From Streptomyces noursei ATCC 11455 (GTDB lineage: Bacteria; Actinomycetota; Actinomycetes; Streptomycetales; Streptomycetaceae), in assembly GCF_001704275.1 (NCBI RefSeq), contig NZ_CP011533.1, positions 3,224,001 to 3,288,000 on the forward strand: a stretch of DNA of 64,000 nt. Reading direction: 5' to 3'. The notes beneath the pieces are model-generated. The model made no database searches and was not told where the DNA came from. It saw nothing but the letters and a program-made list of their open reading frames with translations. Both the position numbers and the translations under genes were made by a program. Shown here piece by piece: positions 9,978 through 18,998 of this stretch; the first letter of the stretch is position 1, and each line of letters opens with the position of its first letter.

Positions 9978-10875
9978 GAACCTCTTTCATCCTGCCTCTG
10001 CGAGGGTGAAATGCCTGGTCAGAGGGGAGTTGGTGACAAGACAGGGCCCCTGGTCGTTGCTGTGGTGACATCACTCATCACGCAGCGTCCGAGGAGCCCT
10101 GTTGGTTCCGTATTCTTCCATGCTCGACGTCCCGCACGAACTCGTTGAGCACGTTTCCTGGCTGATCCATGCCCGCCGGCAGGAGCTGAACTCGCCCTGG
10201 CGACGGCTCGGTTGCTTCAAGCAGGCCCTACTGGTGTTGGCGCACCTTCGGAAGAACGAGACGTTCGCGCAGGTCGGAGCCGGTTTCGGGGTATCGGAGG
10301 CGACGGCTTGGCGGTACGTGGACGAGACCTTGATGATCCTCGCCTCGTGGGCACCCGGCCTGCGCGAGGCCCTGGTGGGCCTGGGTGAGGGCGACTTCGT
10401 CGTCGTTGACGGGACACTGATCCCCACCGACCGCATCGCCGCAGACGAGCCGTACTACAGCCAAAAACACAAGCGGCACGGAATGAACGTGCAGGTCATC
10501 GCGTCCCCAGACGGCACTCCACTGTGGTTCTCCCGCGCGTTGCCCGGACGCACCCACGACCTGACCGCGGCACGGGCTCACGGCATCGTCCAGGCCTGCC
10601 TCACCAGGCAGATCCTCGTCCTGGCCGACCGCGCCTACCAAGGCGCCGGCGCAACCGTCCGCACCCCCTACAAAAACCACCGCGAACAACCCGACCACTA
10701 CCAACTGTTCAACCGCGACCACGCCCGCCTCCGAGCACCAGGCGAACGCGCCTTCGCCCAACTCAAGCAATGGCGGACCCTCCGCCAGGCACGATGCTCA
10801 ACCAACCGCATCAGCCGCATCGTCCAGGCCGTTCACACGCTCCTGACCTGCGACTACTCAGGATGAAAGAGGTTC
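9978..10875 (+). mobile_element. IS5-family element, copy 2 (898 bp)
   Basis: Same orientation and same 17-bp inverted ends as copy 1 (9978-9994 and 10859-10875). It is flanked by ACT (9975-9977) and AGT (10876-10878). The outer AGT pair, 9000-9002 and 10876-10878, forms the target duplication of the whole two-element unit. The copies differ by roughly 30 residues in the transposase, so this is a related element and not a fresh duplicate of copy 1. Confidence 0.85.
10102..10866 (+). CDS. IS5-family transposase (copy 2)
   Basis: A 254-residue paralogue of the copy-1 transposase, about 88% identical by eye. It keeps the helix-turn-helix (VGAGFGVSEATAWRYVDE) and the DDE residues in VDGTLIPTDR, LADRAYQGAG and APGERAFAQLK. 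The TTG start is in the same place relative to the element end. The last codons overlap the right inverted repeat. Differences are spread along the protein and largely conservative, so both copies have evolved under selection before coming together here. Confidence 0.9.
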   Translation: MVPYSSMLDVPHELVEHVSWLIHARRQELNSPWRRLGCFKQALLVLAHLRKNETFAQVGAGFGVSEATAWRYVDETLMILASWAPGLREALVGLGEGDFVVVDGTLIPTDRIAADEPYYSQKHKRHGMNVQVIASPDGTPLWFSRALPGRTHDLTAARAHGIVQACLTRQILVLADRAYQGAGATVRTPYKNHREQPDHYQLFNRDHARLRAPGERAFAQLKQWRTLRQARCSTNRISRIVQAVHTLLTCDYSG

Positions 10876-11864
10876 AGTGAGCCCGCGATCGGGCGGCTGC
10901 CGGACGGCTGCGGACGGCGGGGCGTCTGCCGGGGGTCCGGGACCTCGCTCTCCGCGCCGGAGCGGCGGCCCACCCACGGGGCGTAGGCGAAGAGCATCGA
11001 GCCGGCGAACCAGCCGGCGTCCAGGATCTGGCCGGAGCGGTAGTGGTCGTGCAGCAGCGGGGAGCTGAACAGCGCGTCGCACAGCACCGTCAGCGCCAGC
11101 GCGGCGATGGCGGTGTTGATCGCCGAGCGGTGCACCGAGGAGCGCCGGAAGTGCAGTGCCAGGACCATGCTGACGAGCACGATGTCCAGCAGCGGATAGG
11201 CCAGCGAGAGGGCGCTCTGGGCGACCGTGCGGCCCTGGAAGTGCGCGGTGTGCGCGAGCGCGAGGCTCCAGGAGAGGGTGAGCAGCGAGCCGGCGATCAG
11301 CCAGGCGTCGAGCCCGAGGCAGACCCAACCCGCCTTGGTCACCGGCCGCTTGGCGAGCACCAGCAGGCCGACGATGGCCGGCGGCGCGAACAGCAGGAAG
11401 CAGAAGTCGGCCAGCGAGGGGCTGGGGACGGCGGCCCCCTGGAAGACCTCGTACCAGCCCCAGACGCCGTTGCCGAGGCCGGCCATCCCGGACGAGATGG
11501 CGAACAGGACCCAGGCCGGGCGGAAGGGCGTGGAGTACCTGCGGGCGTACAGACCGCAGGAGACGGCGGCGACGAGGGCGGCGAAGCTGAGCCCGAAGTC
11601 CCCCATGATCGCGGCGATCCGCGGTGATCCCCAGCCCACCGCGGAGCCGACCGCGTAGCCGCCGCAGACGACGGCCAGCGCGACCTGGGGCGCCGGGTTC
11701 GGCGCACCGCCGGTCTGCACGGGCGACCTGGAGAGCATCGCCCCCGGGGCGCTCACCGTGCTCTCCCGATCTTCCGGGCCGGGCCGCGTCGGGAGCGGTG
11801 CGTCCGGGGTCCCGTCGGCCTTGCTGCGGGCGCTCGTGGATCGCGTGTCTCGCGGATCATCCAT
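10876..11864 (-). pseudogene. Membrane GGDEF/EAL gene, 5' part (membrane sensor domain)
   Basis: Starts at an ATG at 11864 with a polar region of about 55 residues, followed by roughly eight hydrophobic segments (for example VALAVVCGGYAVGSAVGWG and LLDIVLVSMVLALHF). This is a MASE-like integral membrane sensor. After GSL the frame runs into the IS inverted repeat, adds NLFHPE and stops at 10854. Only a membrane protein without signalling domains can therefore be made. The rest of the gene lies at 6956-9002. The original protein of about 1010 residues would have been a membrane-bound diguanylate cyclase/phosphodiesterase-like protein divergent from the adjacent dehydrogenase gene region. Confidence 0.8.
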
Positions 11865-12030
11865 CGGCAGTACATCGCCCGTCGCCCCCCTCGGTTCCGG
11901 ATCTTTCGTATCGCGCCGTGACGATCCCGGCGCATCCCCGCTCGGGACGATACACCAGATCCGTCACTCAGGGACATAGTGCCTCTACAGAGCGTGACCA
12001 CCTAGGGATTTATAGACACGGAGAGCAGCC

Positions 12031-13023
12031 CTACGGCCTCGTAGAGCGATCTACTGCGGATTCCGGTGCCGTGGCGACGACGTACCGGACGGGCTCGCCG
12101 GCCGCGAAAAGCGTCAATTGACCGCGCAGTAGCCGCTTCGCACGGGGCAGGAAGGCAGAGCTGGGGCCGCCGACGTGTGGAGTGACGAGCACGCCGGGAG
12201 CGTGCCACAGCGGATGGTCGGCGGGCAGGGGTTCCGGATCGGTGACGTCGAGGGCCGCGCGGAGCCGTCCCGACTCGACTTCGGAGAGCAGCGCGGCGGT
12301 GTCGACGATCGCCCCCCGGGCGACGTTCACCAGGAGTGCGCCGTCCTTCATCCGGGCCAGGAAATCGCGTCCGACCAGGCCACGCGTCTGCGCGGTGAGC
12401 GGAGTGGCGAGGATGACGACGTCCGCGGTGGGCAAGAGGGCGGTCAACTCGGAGAGTGGATGCACCGGACCGCGCACAGTGTCACGGGCGGTGCGCGCGA
12501 TGCGCATGACCCGCGCGCATTCGAAAGGCGTGAGCCGGTCCTCGATGGCACTGCCGATCGAACCATAGCCCACAATGAGGACCGACTTGTCGGCAAGTGC
12601 CGGACGGTAGTCCGGCCGCCACTCGCCCGCGTCCTGTGCCCGGACGAAATCCGGCACGCCGCGCAGCGACGCCAGCGTCAGGGTGAGCGCCAACTCGGCG
12701 GTGCTGGCGTCGTGCAGCCCCCGGGCGTTGCACAACCGCGCACCGGGCGGCATGTGGTCCAGCCCGGGGAGCATGTGTTCGGTCCCGGCCGTGAGGGTCT
12801 GCACCACGCGCACCCGGCGCATCCGCGTCAGCGGGCGCAGACAGACGTCGACGGCCTTCATGTACGGGACGACGTAGAAGACGCACCGGGCGGGATCGGC
12901 CGGATAGTCGGGACCGGCGTCCCAGTGGACGTAGTTGAGGCCGTCGGGAAGGCCGTCGATCTCACCGGGCGGGATCGGGAGCCACACGTCGCCGGGGGTC
13001 GGGTGCGGGTCTGCGGTTGCCAT
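12031..13023 (-). CDS. D-2-hydroxyacid dehydrogenase family protein
   Basis: A 330-residue NAD-dependent oxidoreductase of the phosphoglycerate-dehydrogenase-like family, without ACT domain. The Rossmann motif VGYGSIGSAI (about 150-160), the catalytic arginine in NVARGAIVDTAAL, the glutamate in DVTDPEPLP and the histidine in VTPHVGGPSS are all present, so it should reduce or oxidise a 2-hydroxy acid. The substrate cannot be told from sequence. The ATG at 13023 opens with ATADPHPTPGDVWLPIPPG. It is divergent from the aldo/keto reductase gene 90 bases away, so the two may share a control region. Confidence 0.85.
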   Translation of the reverse strand: MATADPHPTPGDVWLPIPPGEIDGLPDGLNYVHWDAGPDYPADPARCVFYVVPYMKAVDVCLRPLTRMRRVRVVQTLTAGTEHMLPGLDHMPPGARLCNARGLHDASTAELALTLTLASLRGVPDFVRAQDAGEWRPDYRPALADKSVLIVGYGSIGSAIEDRLTPFECARVMRIARTARDTVRGPVHPLSELTALLPTADVVILATPLTAQTRGLVGRDFLARMKDGALLVNVARGAIVDTAALLSEVESGRLRAALDVTDPEPLPADHPLWHAPGVLVTPHVGGPSSAFLPRAKRLLRGQLTLFAAGEPVRYVVATAPESAVDRSTRP

Positions 13024-13112
13024 GGCCCGAGGCTATGCGAAGAGACGTTTGGTTCAGACGTTAGTTTGGTCTGGCCCTTGATCGGGGGGCGAGGGGACGG
13101 AGGCACGACCAG

Positions 13113-14156
13113 GTGGAGCGCAGGACAATCGGCGCGGCGGCCCTGGAGGTGGGCGCGATCGGCCTCGGCTGCATGCCGATGAGCTGGGGGTACAGCGAGT
13201 CGCAGCGCAGCGGGGAGGGGTCGCTGCGGGCGCTGCACGCCGCGCTCGACCGGGGGTGCAGCCTGTTGGACACCGCGGACATGTACGGCCCGTTCACCAA
13301 CGAGCTGTTGGTCGGACGGGTGCTCAAGGAGCGGCGCCGGGACGCCTTCGTCTCGACCAAGTGCGGGCTGCTCGCCGGCGACCAGCACATCGTCGCCAAC
13401 GGGCGGCCCGGCTACATCAAGCGCGCCTGCGACGCCTCGCTGCGGCGACTGCAGACCGACCACATCGACCTCTACCAACTGCACCGCGCGGACCCCGAGG
13501 TGCCCATCGAGGAGACCTGGGGGGCGATGGCGGAGCTGGTGGCCGCGGGGAAGGTGCGGTCGCTGGGGCTCTGCGCGGTGGGGGCGCGCGCGGCGCGGAC
13601 GCCGCGCACCCTGCGGACGGGCCGGGCGGCGCCGGGCGGACGGGGCGGGCCGCCCGGTGGGGGGCTGCACGCCGGGACGCTGCGTCAACTGGAGCGCGTC
13701 CAGCAGGTGTTCCCGGTGAGCAGCGTGCAGGCGGAGCTGTCGGTGTGGTCGCCGGCGGCGCTGGCGGAGCTGCTGCCGTGGTGCGAGTCGCGCGGAGTGG
13801 GGTTCCTGGCGGCGATGCCGCTGGGCAACGGCTTCCTGACCGGCACCCTCACCCCTGGGCAGGGCTTCGAACCGGAGGACATACGGGCCCGGCACCCGCG
13901 GTTCACCGCGGAGATGATGGCCGCCAACCAGCCGGTGGTGGCCGGGCTGCGTCGGGTCGGCGCCCGGTACGGGGCCACCCCCGGTCAGGTCGCGCTGGCC
14001 TGGGTGCTGGCGCAGGGGCGTCATGTGGTCCCGGTTCCCGGCACGAAGAAGGAGCGCTGGGCGGCGCAGAACGCCAAGGCGGCGGAGCTGGTGCTGGCCC
14101 CCGAGGACCTGCGGGAGATCGCGTCGCTGCCGCCGGCGCGGGAGTCCTGGTATTGA
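13113..14156 (+). CDS. Aldo/keto reductase with a low-complexity insert
   Basis: NADPH-dependent carbonyl reductase, 347 residues from a GTG at 13113. It shows the family start (IGLGCMPMSWGY), the Asp of LLDTADMYGP, Lys of STKCGL and His of LYQLHRADPEVPIEE as the catalytic set, and the C-terminal NADP site PVPGTKKERW. Between the beta strand SLGLCAVG and the region PVSSVQAELSVWS there are about 30 extra residues rich in Arg, Gly, Pro and Thr (about 157-188). The paralogue at 26389-27393 lacks this insert. The insert falls in a loop, so activity may survive. The physiological substrate is unknown. Confidence 0.88.
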   Translation: MERRTIGAAALEVGAIGLGCMPMSWGYSESQRSGEGSLRALHAALDRGCSLLDTADMYGPFTNELLVGRVLKERRRDAFVSTKCGLLAGDQHIVANGRPGYIKRACDASLRRLQTDHIDLYQLHRADPEVPIEETWGAMAELVAAGKVRSLGLCAVGARAARTPRTLRTGRAAPGGRGGPPGGGLHAGTLRQLERVQQVFPVSSVQAELSVWSPAALAELLPWCESRGVGFLAAMPLGNGFLTGTLTPGQGFEPEDIRARHPRFTAEMMAANQPVVAGLRRVGARYGATPGQVALAWVLAQGRHVVPVPGTKKERWAAQNAKAAELVLAPEDLREIASLPPARESWY

Positions 14157-14358
14157 GGCGTTGAGCCTGCGGCCGGCTCTCTCCGTTGTCGGCGTTCCCG
14201 CCGTGGGGGTTTGCCCTGTGCGCCTGCGGCGCGGCGGTTGTTGGGCCCGGCACCTCCCGCCGGTGGGTGGAATTCCGGTTGAGTGGAAGCTCGGGTGAGG
14301 GGGTTGGTGCGGGGGATGTGGTGTCCTTGTGCCGCCCGCCGACGAGAGGACTTCTGCC

Positions 14359-15534
14359 GTGCAACGCCGTTCCCGGATCGCCGTGTTGGCCGCCGCTTCG
14401 CTGCTGCTGGTGGCGGGGTGCTCGTCCGGTGGGGGGCCGGCCGCGGGTGGTGGCGGGTCCGCCGGGACCGGTGGGCGTGCCGGGACGGCGTCGCCGCGTC
14501 CGTCCTCGTCCGTGGTGGTGCCGCCCGCCGAGGGCACCGTGCGGGTCACCGGGACGGTGGCCACCGGGCTGAAGTCGCCGTGGGGCGTGGCGCCGCTGCC
14601 CGGCGGGGACCTGCTGGTCGGCGAGCGGGACACCGGGCGGATCGTCCGGGTCGCCGCGCACGGCGGGAAGGTCACCGAGCTGGGGTCGGTGCCGGGGGTG
14701 GCCCCCGGGGGCGAGGGCGGGCTGCTGGGGCTCGCGGTCTCCTCGTCGTTCGGCACCGACCACCAGGTGTACGCGTACTTCACCACCGCGTCCGACAACC
14801 GCATCGCGCGCATGATCTACGACGAGCGGCGCCAACCGGGCAACCAGCTGGGCGCGCCCAACACCATCTTCAAGGGCATCCCCAAGGGCCGGTTCCACAA
14901 CGGCGGGCGGATCGCGTTCGGCCCGGACCGGATGCTGTACGCGGGCACCGGCGAGACCGGTGACAAGCCGCTGGCCCAGGACAAGAAGTCCCCGGCCGGG
15001 AAGATCCTGCGGATGACCCCGGACGGCGAGCCGGCGCACGGCAACCCGGAGCCGGACTCGGTGGTGTACGACTACGGGCACCGCAACGTCCAGGGGCTCG
15101 CCTGGGACGCCGACAAGCGGCTGTGGGCCTCGGAGTTCGGGCAGGACGCCTGGGACGAGCTCAATCTGATCGAACCGGGACGGAACTACGGCTGGCCGCA
15201 GGTCGAGGGGAAGCGGACGGGCGGTGCGGTGCCCCCGGGGTACGCCGATCCGGTGCTGGTGTGGAAGCCCGCGGACGCCTCGCCCAGCGGGCTGGCGTAC
15301 GCCAAGGGCTCGCTGTGGATGGCGTCGCTGCGCGGACAGCGGCTGTGGCGGATCGCCCTGGACGGGACGAAGCCGGTGGCCGCGCCGCAGGCGTTCCTGA
15401 CCGGCGGGTACGGGCGGCTGCGGACCGTGGTGGCGGCCGGTGACGGGGCGCTGTGGCTGGTCACCGGCAATACGGACGGCCGGGGCACGCCCCGCAAGGG
15501 GGACGACCGGATTCTCCGCCTGGAGGTGAGCTGA
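14359..15534 (+). CDS. Glucose/sorbosone dehydrogenase-like lipoprotein (PQQ-type beta-propeller)
   Basis: A 391-residue exported protein. The N-terminus is a lipoprotein signal (RRSRIAVLAAASLLLVAGC) with the lipid-modified cysteine at about residue 21, followed by a Gly/Ser linker. The remainder is a six-bladed GSDH propeller: LKSPWGVAPLPGGDLLVGER, then HNGGRIAFGPDRMLYAGTGE, YDYGHRNVQGLAWD and LNLIEPGRNYGWP, which match soluble aldose sugar dehydrogenases that use PQQ. It should oxidise sugars outside the membrane. I chose the GTG at 14359 because it places the charged n-region directly before the hydrophobic core. No linked PQQ genes are in the window. Confidence 0.85.
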   Translation: MQRRSRIAVLAAASLLLVAGCSSGGGPAAGGGGSAGTGGRAGTASPRPSSSVVVPPAEGTVRVTGTVATGLKSPWGVAPLPGGDLLVGERDTGRIVRVAAHGGKVTELGSVPGVAPGGEGGLLGLAVSSSFGTDHQVYAYFTTASDNRIARMIYDERRQPGNQLGAPNTIFKGIPKGRFHNGGRIAFGPDRMLYAGTGETGDKPLAQDKKSPAGKILRMTPDGEPAHGNPEPDSVVYDYGHRNVQGLAWDADKRLWASEFGQDAWDELNLIEPGRNYGWPQVEGKRTGGAVPPGYADPVLVWKPADASPSGLAYAKGSLWMASLRGQRLWRIALDGTKPVAAPQAFLTGGYGRLRTVVAAGDGALWLVTGNTDGRGTPRKGDDRILRLEVS

Positions 15535-15588
15535 TCCCCCGGGCGGACGGAAACCGGGGTCCGTCCGTCCGATGGGCGCCGGCGACGG

Positions 15589-18500
15589 CTACGTGACCGG
15601 GGCCGGCTCCTCGTCCGGGGCCGGCTCGGCGAACAGCCGCAGCCGGTGGGCGACCGCGCCGGCCTCGCCGCGGCCCGAGACGCCCAGCTTGGCGAGGATG
15701 TTGGAGACGTGCACGCTGGCGGTCTTCGGCGAGATGAACAGCGCGTCGGCGATCTGGCGGTTGCTGCGGCCGTCGGCGACGAGGCGGAGCACGTCCCGCT
15801 CGCGGGGGGTCAGGCCCAGCGACTCGGCGGGCGCGGCCGGCGGCGGCGAGCCGGGCGCGGTGCGGGCCGCACCGGGGGCCGACCGTCCGGGCAGGGGTAT
15901 CCGGGCGCGCTGGGCGAGGAGTTCGAGCTCGCCGATCAGCGGGCGGGCGCCCATCTCCACGGCGGCGGTGTGCGCCTGGCCGAGCAGCAGCACGGCCGCC
16001 TCCCGCGGGGTCCGGCCGTCGAGGCCGACGGTGGCCCGCTCGGTGCCGTGCAGCAGCGACTCGGCCCAGCGGCAGCAGCACCAGGCCAGCTCGTGCGGGC
16101 GATCCAGCCGTTCGAAGGCGGCGACCGCCTCGGCCCAGGCGTCGGGGGACTCCCGGCCCTCGGCGCGGCGGAGTTCGGCCTCGACCGCCGCGCCGTGTGC
16201 GTCCCACACCGGGGAGAGCCGGGGCAGCCGCTTGGCGACGTCCCGAATGCGGGCGAGGATCGCGGGCCGGTCGGGCCCGGCGGCGGGCAGGCCGCGGGCG
16301 TCGGACTCGGCGGCGGTGGCCGACCACAGCAGGGGCCAGGCGAAGCGGTGCAGGCCGGGGGCGAAGCCGGCGTCCAGCGCGGCCTGGACGAGGATGGCGC
16401 GGGCGTCCAGGATCCGGCCCTGTCGGGCGGCGAGCCGCAGGGCGTGCCGCGCCATGGGCAGGGCGTGCTGCGGCTGGGGGTCGTGGGTGCCGTAGTGCTC
16501 CTGGGCGACGGCCAGTTCGCGCTCGGCGGCGGCGAGGTCGCCCTCGTCCAGGGCCAGGTCGGTGAGCCGACTGGCGGCCAGGGCGATGGCCCGGTGGTCC
16601 ATGGCGAACCGGCGGGCGTCGGCGGCGGCCCGGCCGGCCTCCGCCCAGCGGCCCAGCGACTGGAGCGATTCGGCGCGGTTGCTCAGCACCCAGCTGGTGC
16701 TGTTCTTCAGGCCGTAGCGGGTGGTCAGCTCGACGCCGCGCTCGGTGACCGCCACGGACTCGTGGGACCGGCCGACGCCTTCAAGGGTGCCGGGGAGGTT
16801 GACGTAGCCGCGGCCGATGACCGCGAAGTAGCCGCGCTCGACGGCGCGGTCGAGGACGGTGCGGAACTCGTCGAGGCCGCCCTCGACGTCGCCGGCGTCC
16901 ACCCGCAGCCCGGCCAGCGTCACCCGGGAGTTCAGCTCGGCCTCCTCGTCGCCCACCAACCGGGCGAGCTCCACGGCCCGTTCGGCGGTGGTGAAGGTGC
17001 CGGGGCCCGGTTCGTGGAGCATCTGCCAGCTGGCGACGGCGGCCGTGACGGTGGCGTGCACGGAGGACGGCGGCAGCCCGCGCATCAGCTCCTGGGCCTT
17101 GCCCAGGTCCTCCCAGCCGTCGCCGCGGCCGGTGCCCTGGCAGAGGCGGGAGCGCTGCACCAGGAACCAGGCCATGCGAAGGGGGTCCCCCTTGCCGGAA
17201 CCGTGGGGAGAGCCCGGGGAAGGGTCGCTCTCGGTGCGCAGCGCGCGCAGGGCGCGTTTGGTGATCGTGAAGGCCCGCTCGCTGTCACCGGACAGCCGGG
17301 CGGCCACCGCGATCTCGGCGAGCAGGTCCAGGAACCGGAGGGCGTCGTCGTCGCAGCCGCAGGCCGGGTACGCCTCGGCGTAGTCGGCCGGGCGCACGCT
17401 CTGGCGCACCTCGGGCGGCGCGTCGTCCCACAGCTCCAGGGCGCGGTCCAGCAGCCGGAGTTGCTCGGCGTAGGCGTGCCGGCGGCGGGCCTGGACGGAG
17501 GCGGCGAGCACGGCGGGCAGCGCCTTGGCGGCGTCGTGCGCCTTGTACCAGTAGCTGGCGAGCCGGGTGGCGCAGACCTCGGAGCGGACCAGCGAGGGGT
17601 CGGTCTCCAGGGCCTGTGCGTAGCGGCGGTTGAGGCGGGTGCGCTCGCCGGGCAGCAGGTCGTCGACGACGGCCTCGCGGACCAGGGCGTGCCGGAAGCG
17701 GTAGCCGGTGCCGTCCTGGGTGGGCAGGAGGGTGTTGCTGCCGACGGCGGCCCGGAGCGCCTCGATGAGGTCGTCCTCGGGCATCCGGCAGACGGCGGAG
17801 AGGAGTTCGTGCTCGACGGTGGAGCCGCCCTCGGCGGCGATCCGCACCACCCGCTGGGCGTCCTCGGGGAGCGCCTCGACGCGCACCAGCAGCAGGTCGC
17901 GCAGGGGGTCGCTGAGGCCGTAGACGCAGCCGTCGGCGAGGCTGCGGGCCAGCTCCTCGACGAAGAAGGCGTTGCCCTCGGAGCGCTTGAAGACCCGGTC
18001 GACGGTGTCCTCCGCGGGCTCGCTGCCCCGGATCCCGGCGATCTGGGAACGGACCTCGTCGCGGTTGAAGCGGTCCAGCTCGATGCGGCGGACGGTGCGC
18101 ATCCGGTCGATCTCGGCGAGGAACGGGCGCAGCGGGTGGCGGCGATGGATGTCGTCGGAGCGGTAGGTGACGACCAGGAGGATGTGGGCGTCGTGCAGGG
18201 CCCGCAGGAGGTAGGCGAGCAGCTCGCGGGTGGAGCGGTCGGCCCAGTGGAGGTCCTCGATGACGATGGCGAGGGTGCGGTGGGCGGCGAGCCGCTCCAG
18301 GAGGCGGGCGGTCAGTTCGAAGAGTCGGGCCCGGCCGGTCTCCTTGTCCCGGGACTCCCTCGCGGTCTCGCCCAACTCCGGGAGGATGCGGGCCAGTTCG
18401 TCCTCCTGGCCGTTGACCGCGGCGGCCAGCTCGTCCCGTAGGTGGGCGTTGAGGGTGTGCAGGATCGAGGAGAAGGGGGCGAACGGCAGCCCCTCGGAGC

Positions 18501-18774
18501 CGATTTCGATGCAGCCGCCGAGCGCGACCTGTGCGCCGCGGGCGCGGGCCGTCTCGCAGAACTCCTCGACGAGGCGGGTCTTGCCGACCCCGGCCTCGCC
18601 CCCGATCAGCAGGGCCTGGGGCTCGCGGGACGCCGCGGCCCGCGCCAGCGCGTCGCCCAGCTCGGCGAGTTCGGCCGCGCGGCCGACGAAAACGGGACTG
18701 ATGGGTCTGCTCTCCACGCCGCCGAGCATCGCACAGGGATCCGACAGTCCGGCAGTGGTATCGGGCACACCCAT
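15589..18774 (-). CDS. LuxR-family regulator of the large ATP-binding (LAL) type
   Basis: About 1061 residues. The N-terminal AAA/NB-ARC-like module has Walker A GGEAGVGKTRLVEEF and Walker B-like LAIVIEDLHWAD. A long helical TPR-like middle follows, and the C-terminal LuxR helix-turn-helix (LTPRERDVLRLVADGRSNRQ then ALFISPKTASVHVSNIL) binds DNA. LAL proteins are ATP-dependent activators, often of secondary metabolism or sugar use, but no target is obvious here. The ATG at 18774 is chosen over the GTG at 18786; an ATG at 18729 (MLGGVESRP) would also give a complete ATPase domain. A short Pro/Gly/Ser insert near 17180-17222 looks like an inserted palindromic repeat. It converges with the dehydrogenase gene. 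Confidence 0.88.
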   Translation of the reverse strand: MGVPDTTAGLSDPCAMLGGVESRPISPVFVGRAAELAELGDALARAAASREPQALLIGGEAGVGKTRLVEEFCETARARGAQVALGGCIEIGSEGLPFAPFSSILHTLNAHLRDELAAAVNGQEDELARILPELGETARESRDKETGRARLFELTARLLERLAAHRTLAIVIEDLHWADRSTRELLAYLLRALHDAHILLVVTYRSDDIHRRHPLRPFLAEIDRMRTVRRIELDRFNRDEVRSQIAGIRGSEPAEDTVDRVFKRSEGNAFFVEELARSLADGCVYGLSDPLRDLLLVRVEALPEDAQRVVRIAAEGGSTVEHELLSAVCRMPEDDLIEALRAAVGSNTLLPTQDGTGYRFRHALVREAVVDDLLPGERTRLNRRYAQALETDPSLVRSEVCATRLASYWYKAHDAAKALPAVLAASVQARRRHAYAEQLRLLDRALELWDDAPPEVRQSVRPADYAEAYPACGCDDDALRFLDLLAEIAVAARLSGDSERAFTITKRALRALRTESDPSPGSPHGSGKGDPLRMAWFLVQRSRLCQGTGRGDGWEDLGKAQELMRGLPPSSVHATVTAAVASWQMLHEPGPGTFTTAERAVELARLVGDEEAELNSRVTLAGLRVDAGDVEGGLDEFRTVLDRAVERGYFAVIGRGYVNLPGTLEGVGRSHESVAVTERGVELTTRYGLKNSTSWVLSNRAESLQSLGRWAEAGRAAADARRFAMDHRAIALAASRLTDLALDEGDLAAAERELAVAQEHYGTHDPQPQHALPMARHALRLAARQGRILDARAILVQAALDAGFAPGLHRFAWPLLWSATAAESDARGLPAAGPDRPAILARIRDVAKRLPRLSPVWDAHGAAVEAELRRAEGRESPDAWAEAVAAFERLDRPHELAWCCCRWAESLLHGTERATVGLDGRTPREAAVLLLGQAHTAAVEMGARPLIGELELLAQRARIPLPGRSAPGAARTAPGSPPPAAPAESLGLTPRERDVLRLVADGRSNRQIADALFISPKTASVHVSNILAKLGVSGRGEAGAVAHRLRLFAEPAPDEEPAPVT

Positions 18775-18809
18775 GGCGGTTCCCACTGGTCCGCAGGACC
18801 TCGGGGCGG

Positions 18810-18998
18810 TCAGGCGGTGGCGCGCCGGACGCGCCCCCGCCGGGCCCGGGCCGCTCTCACCCGCCCTTCGGGTTCGTCGCTCCCGGAGCGGGCGGTGTCC
18901 TTCGCCCCCTCGACGGCCTGGCGCGCCAGGCGGCTGCGGTCGGCCTGGCGGCGCAGTTCGTCGTAGCGGACCCAGAGTTCCAGTTCGGAGGTGTACAC
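18810..18998 (-). CDS. Small conserved Streptomyces protein
   Basis: A 62-residue protein starting VYTSELELWVRYDELRRQAD, then RSRLARQAVEGAK and a basic Arg/Ala-rich tail. Proteins with this helical YDELRREAD pattern are widespread in Streptomyces and have no assigned function. The GTG at 18998 is selected because AAGGGGAG lies 6 bases upstream. The extended frame from 19121 would add an unlikely 41-residue leader. It lies 35 bases upstream of the LAL gene in the same direction, so the two may be co-transcribed. Confidence 0.65.
   Translation of the reverse strand: MYTSELELWVRYDELRRQADRSRLARQAVEGAKDTARSGSDEPEGRVRAARARRGRVRRATA

Noticed and set aside
9044..10770. Minus-strand frames antisense to both transposases (up to 282 codons)
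   Set aside because: They are mirror frames of the transposase genes. The same pattern occurs in both copies and contains no recognisable domain.
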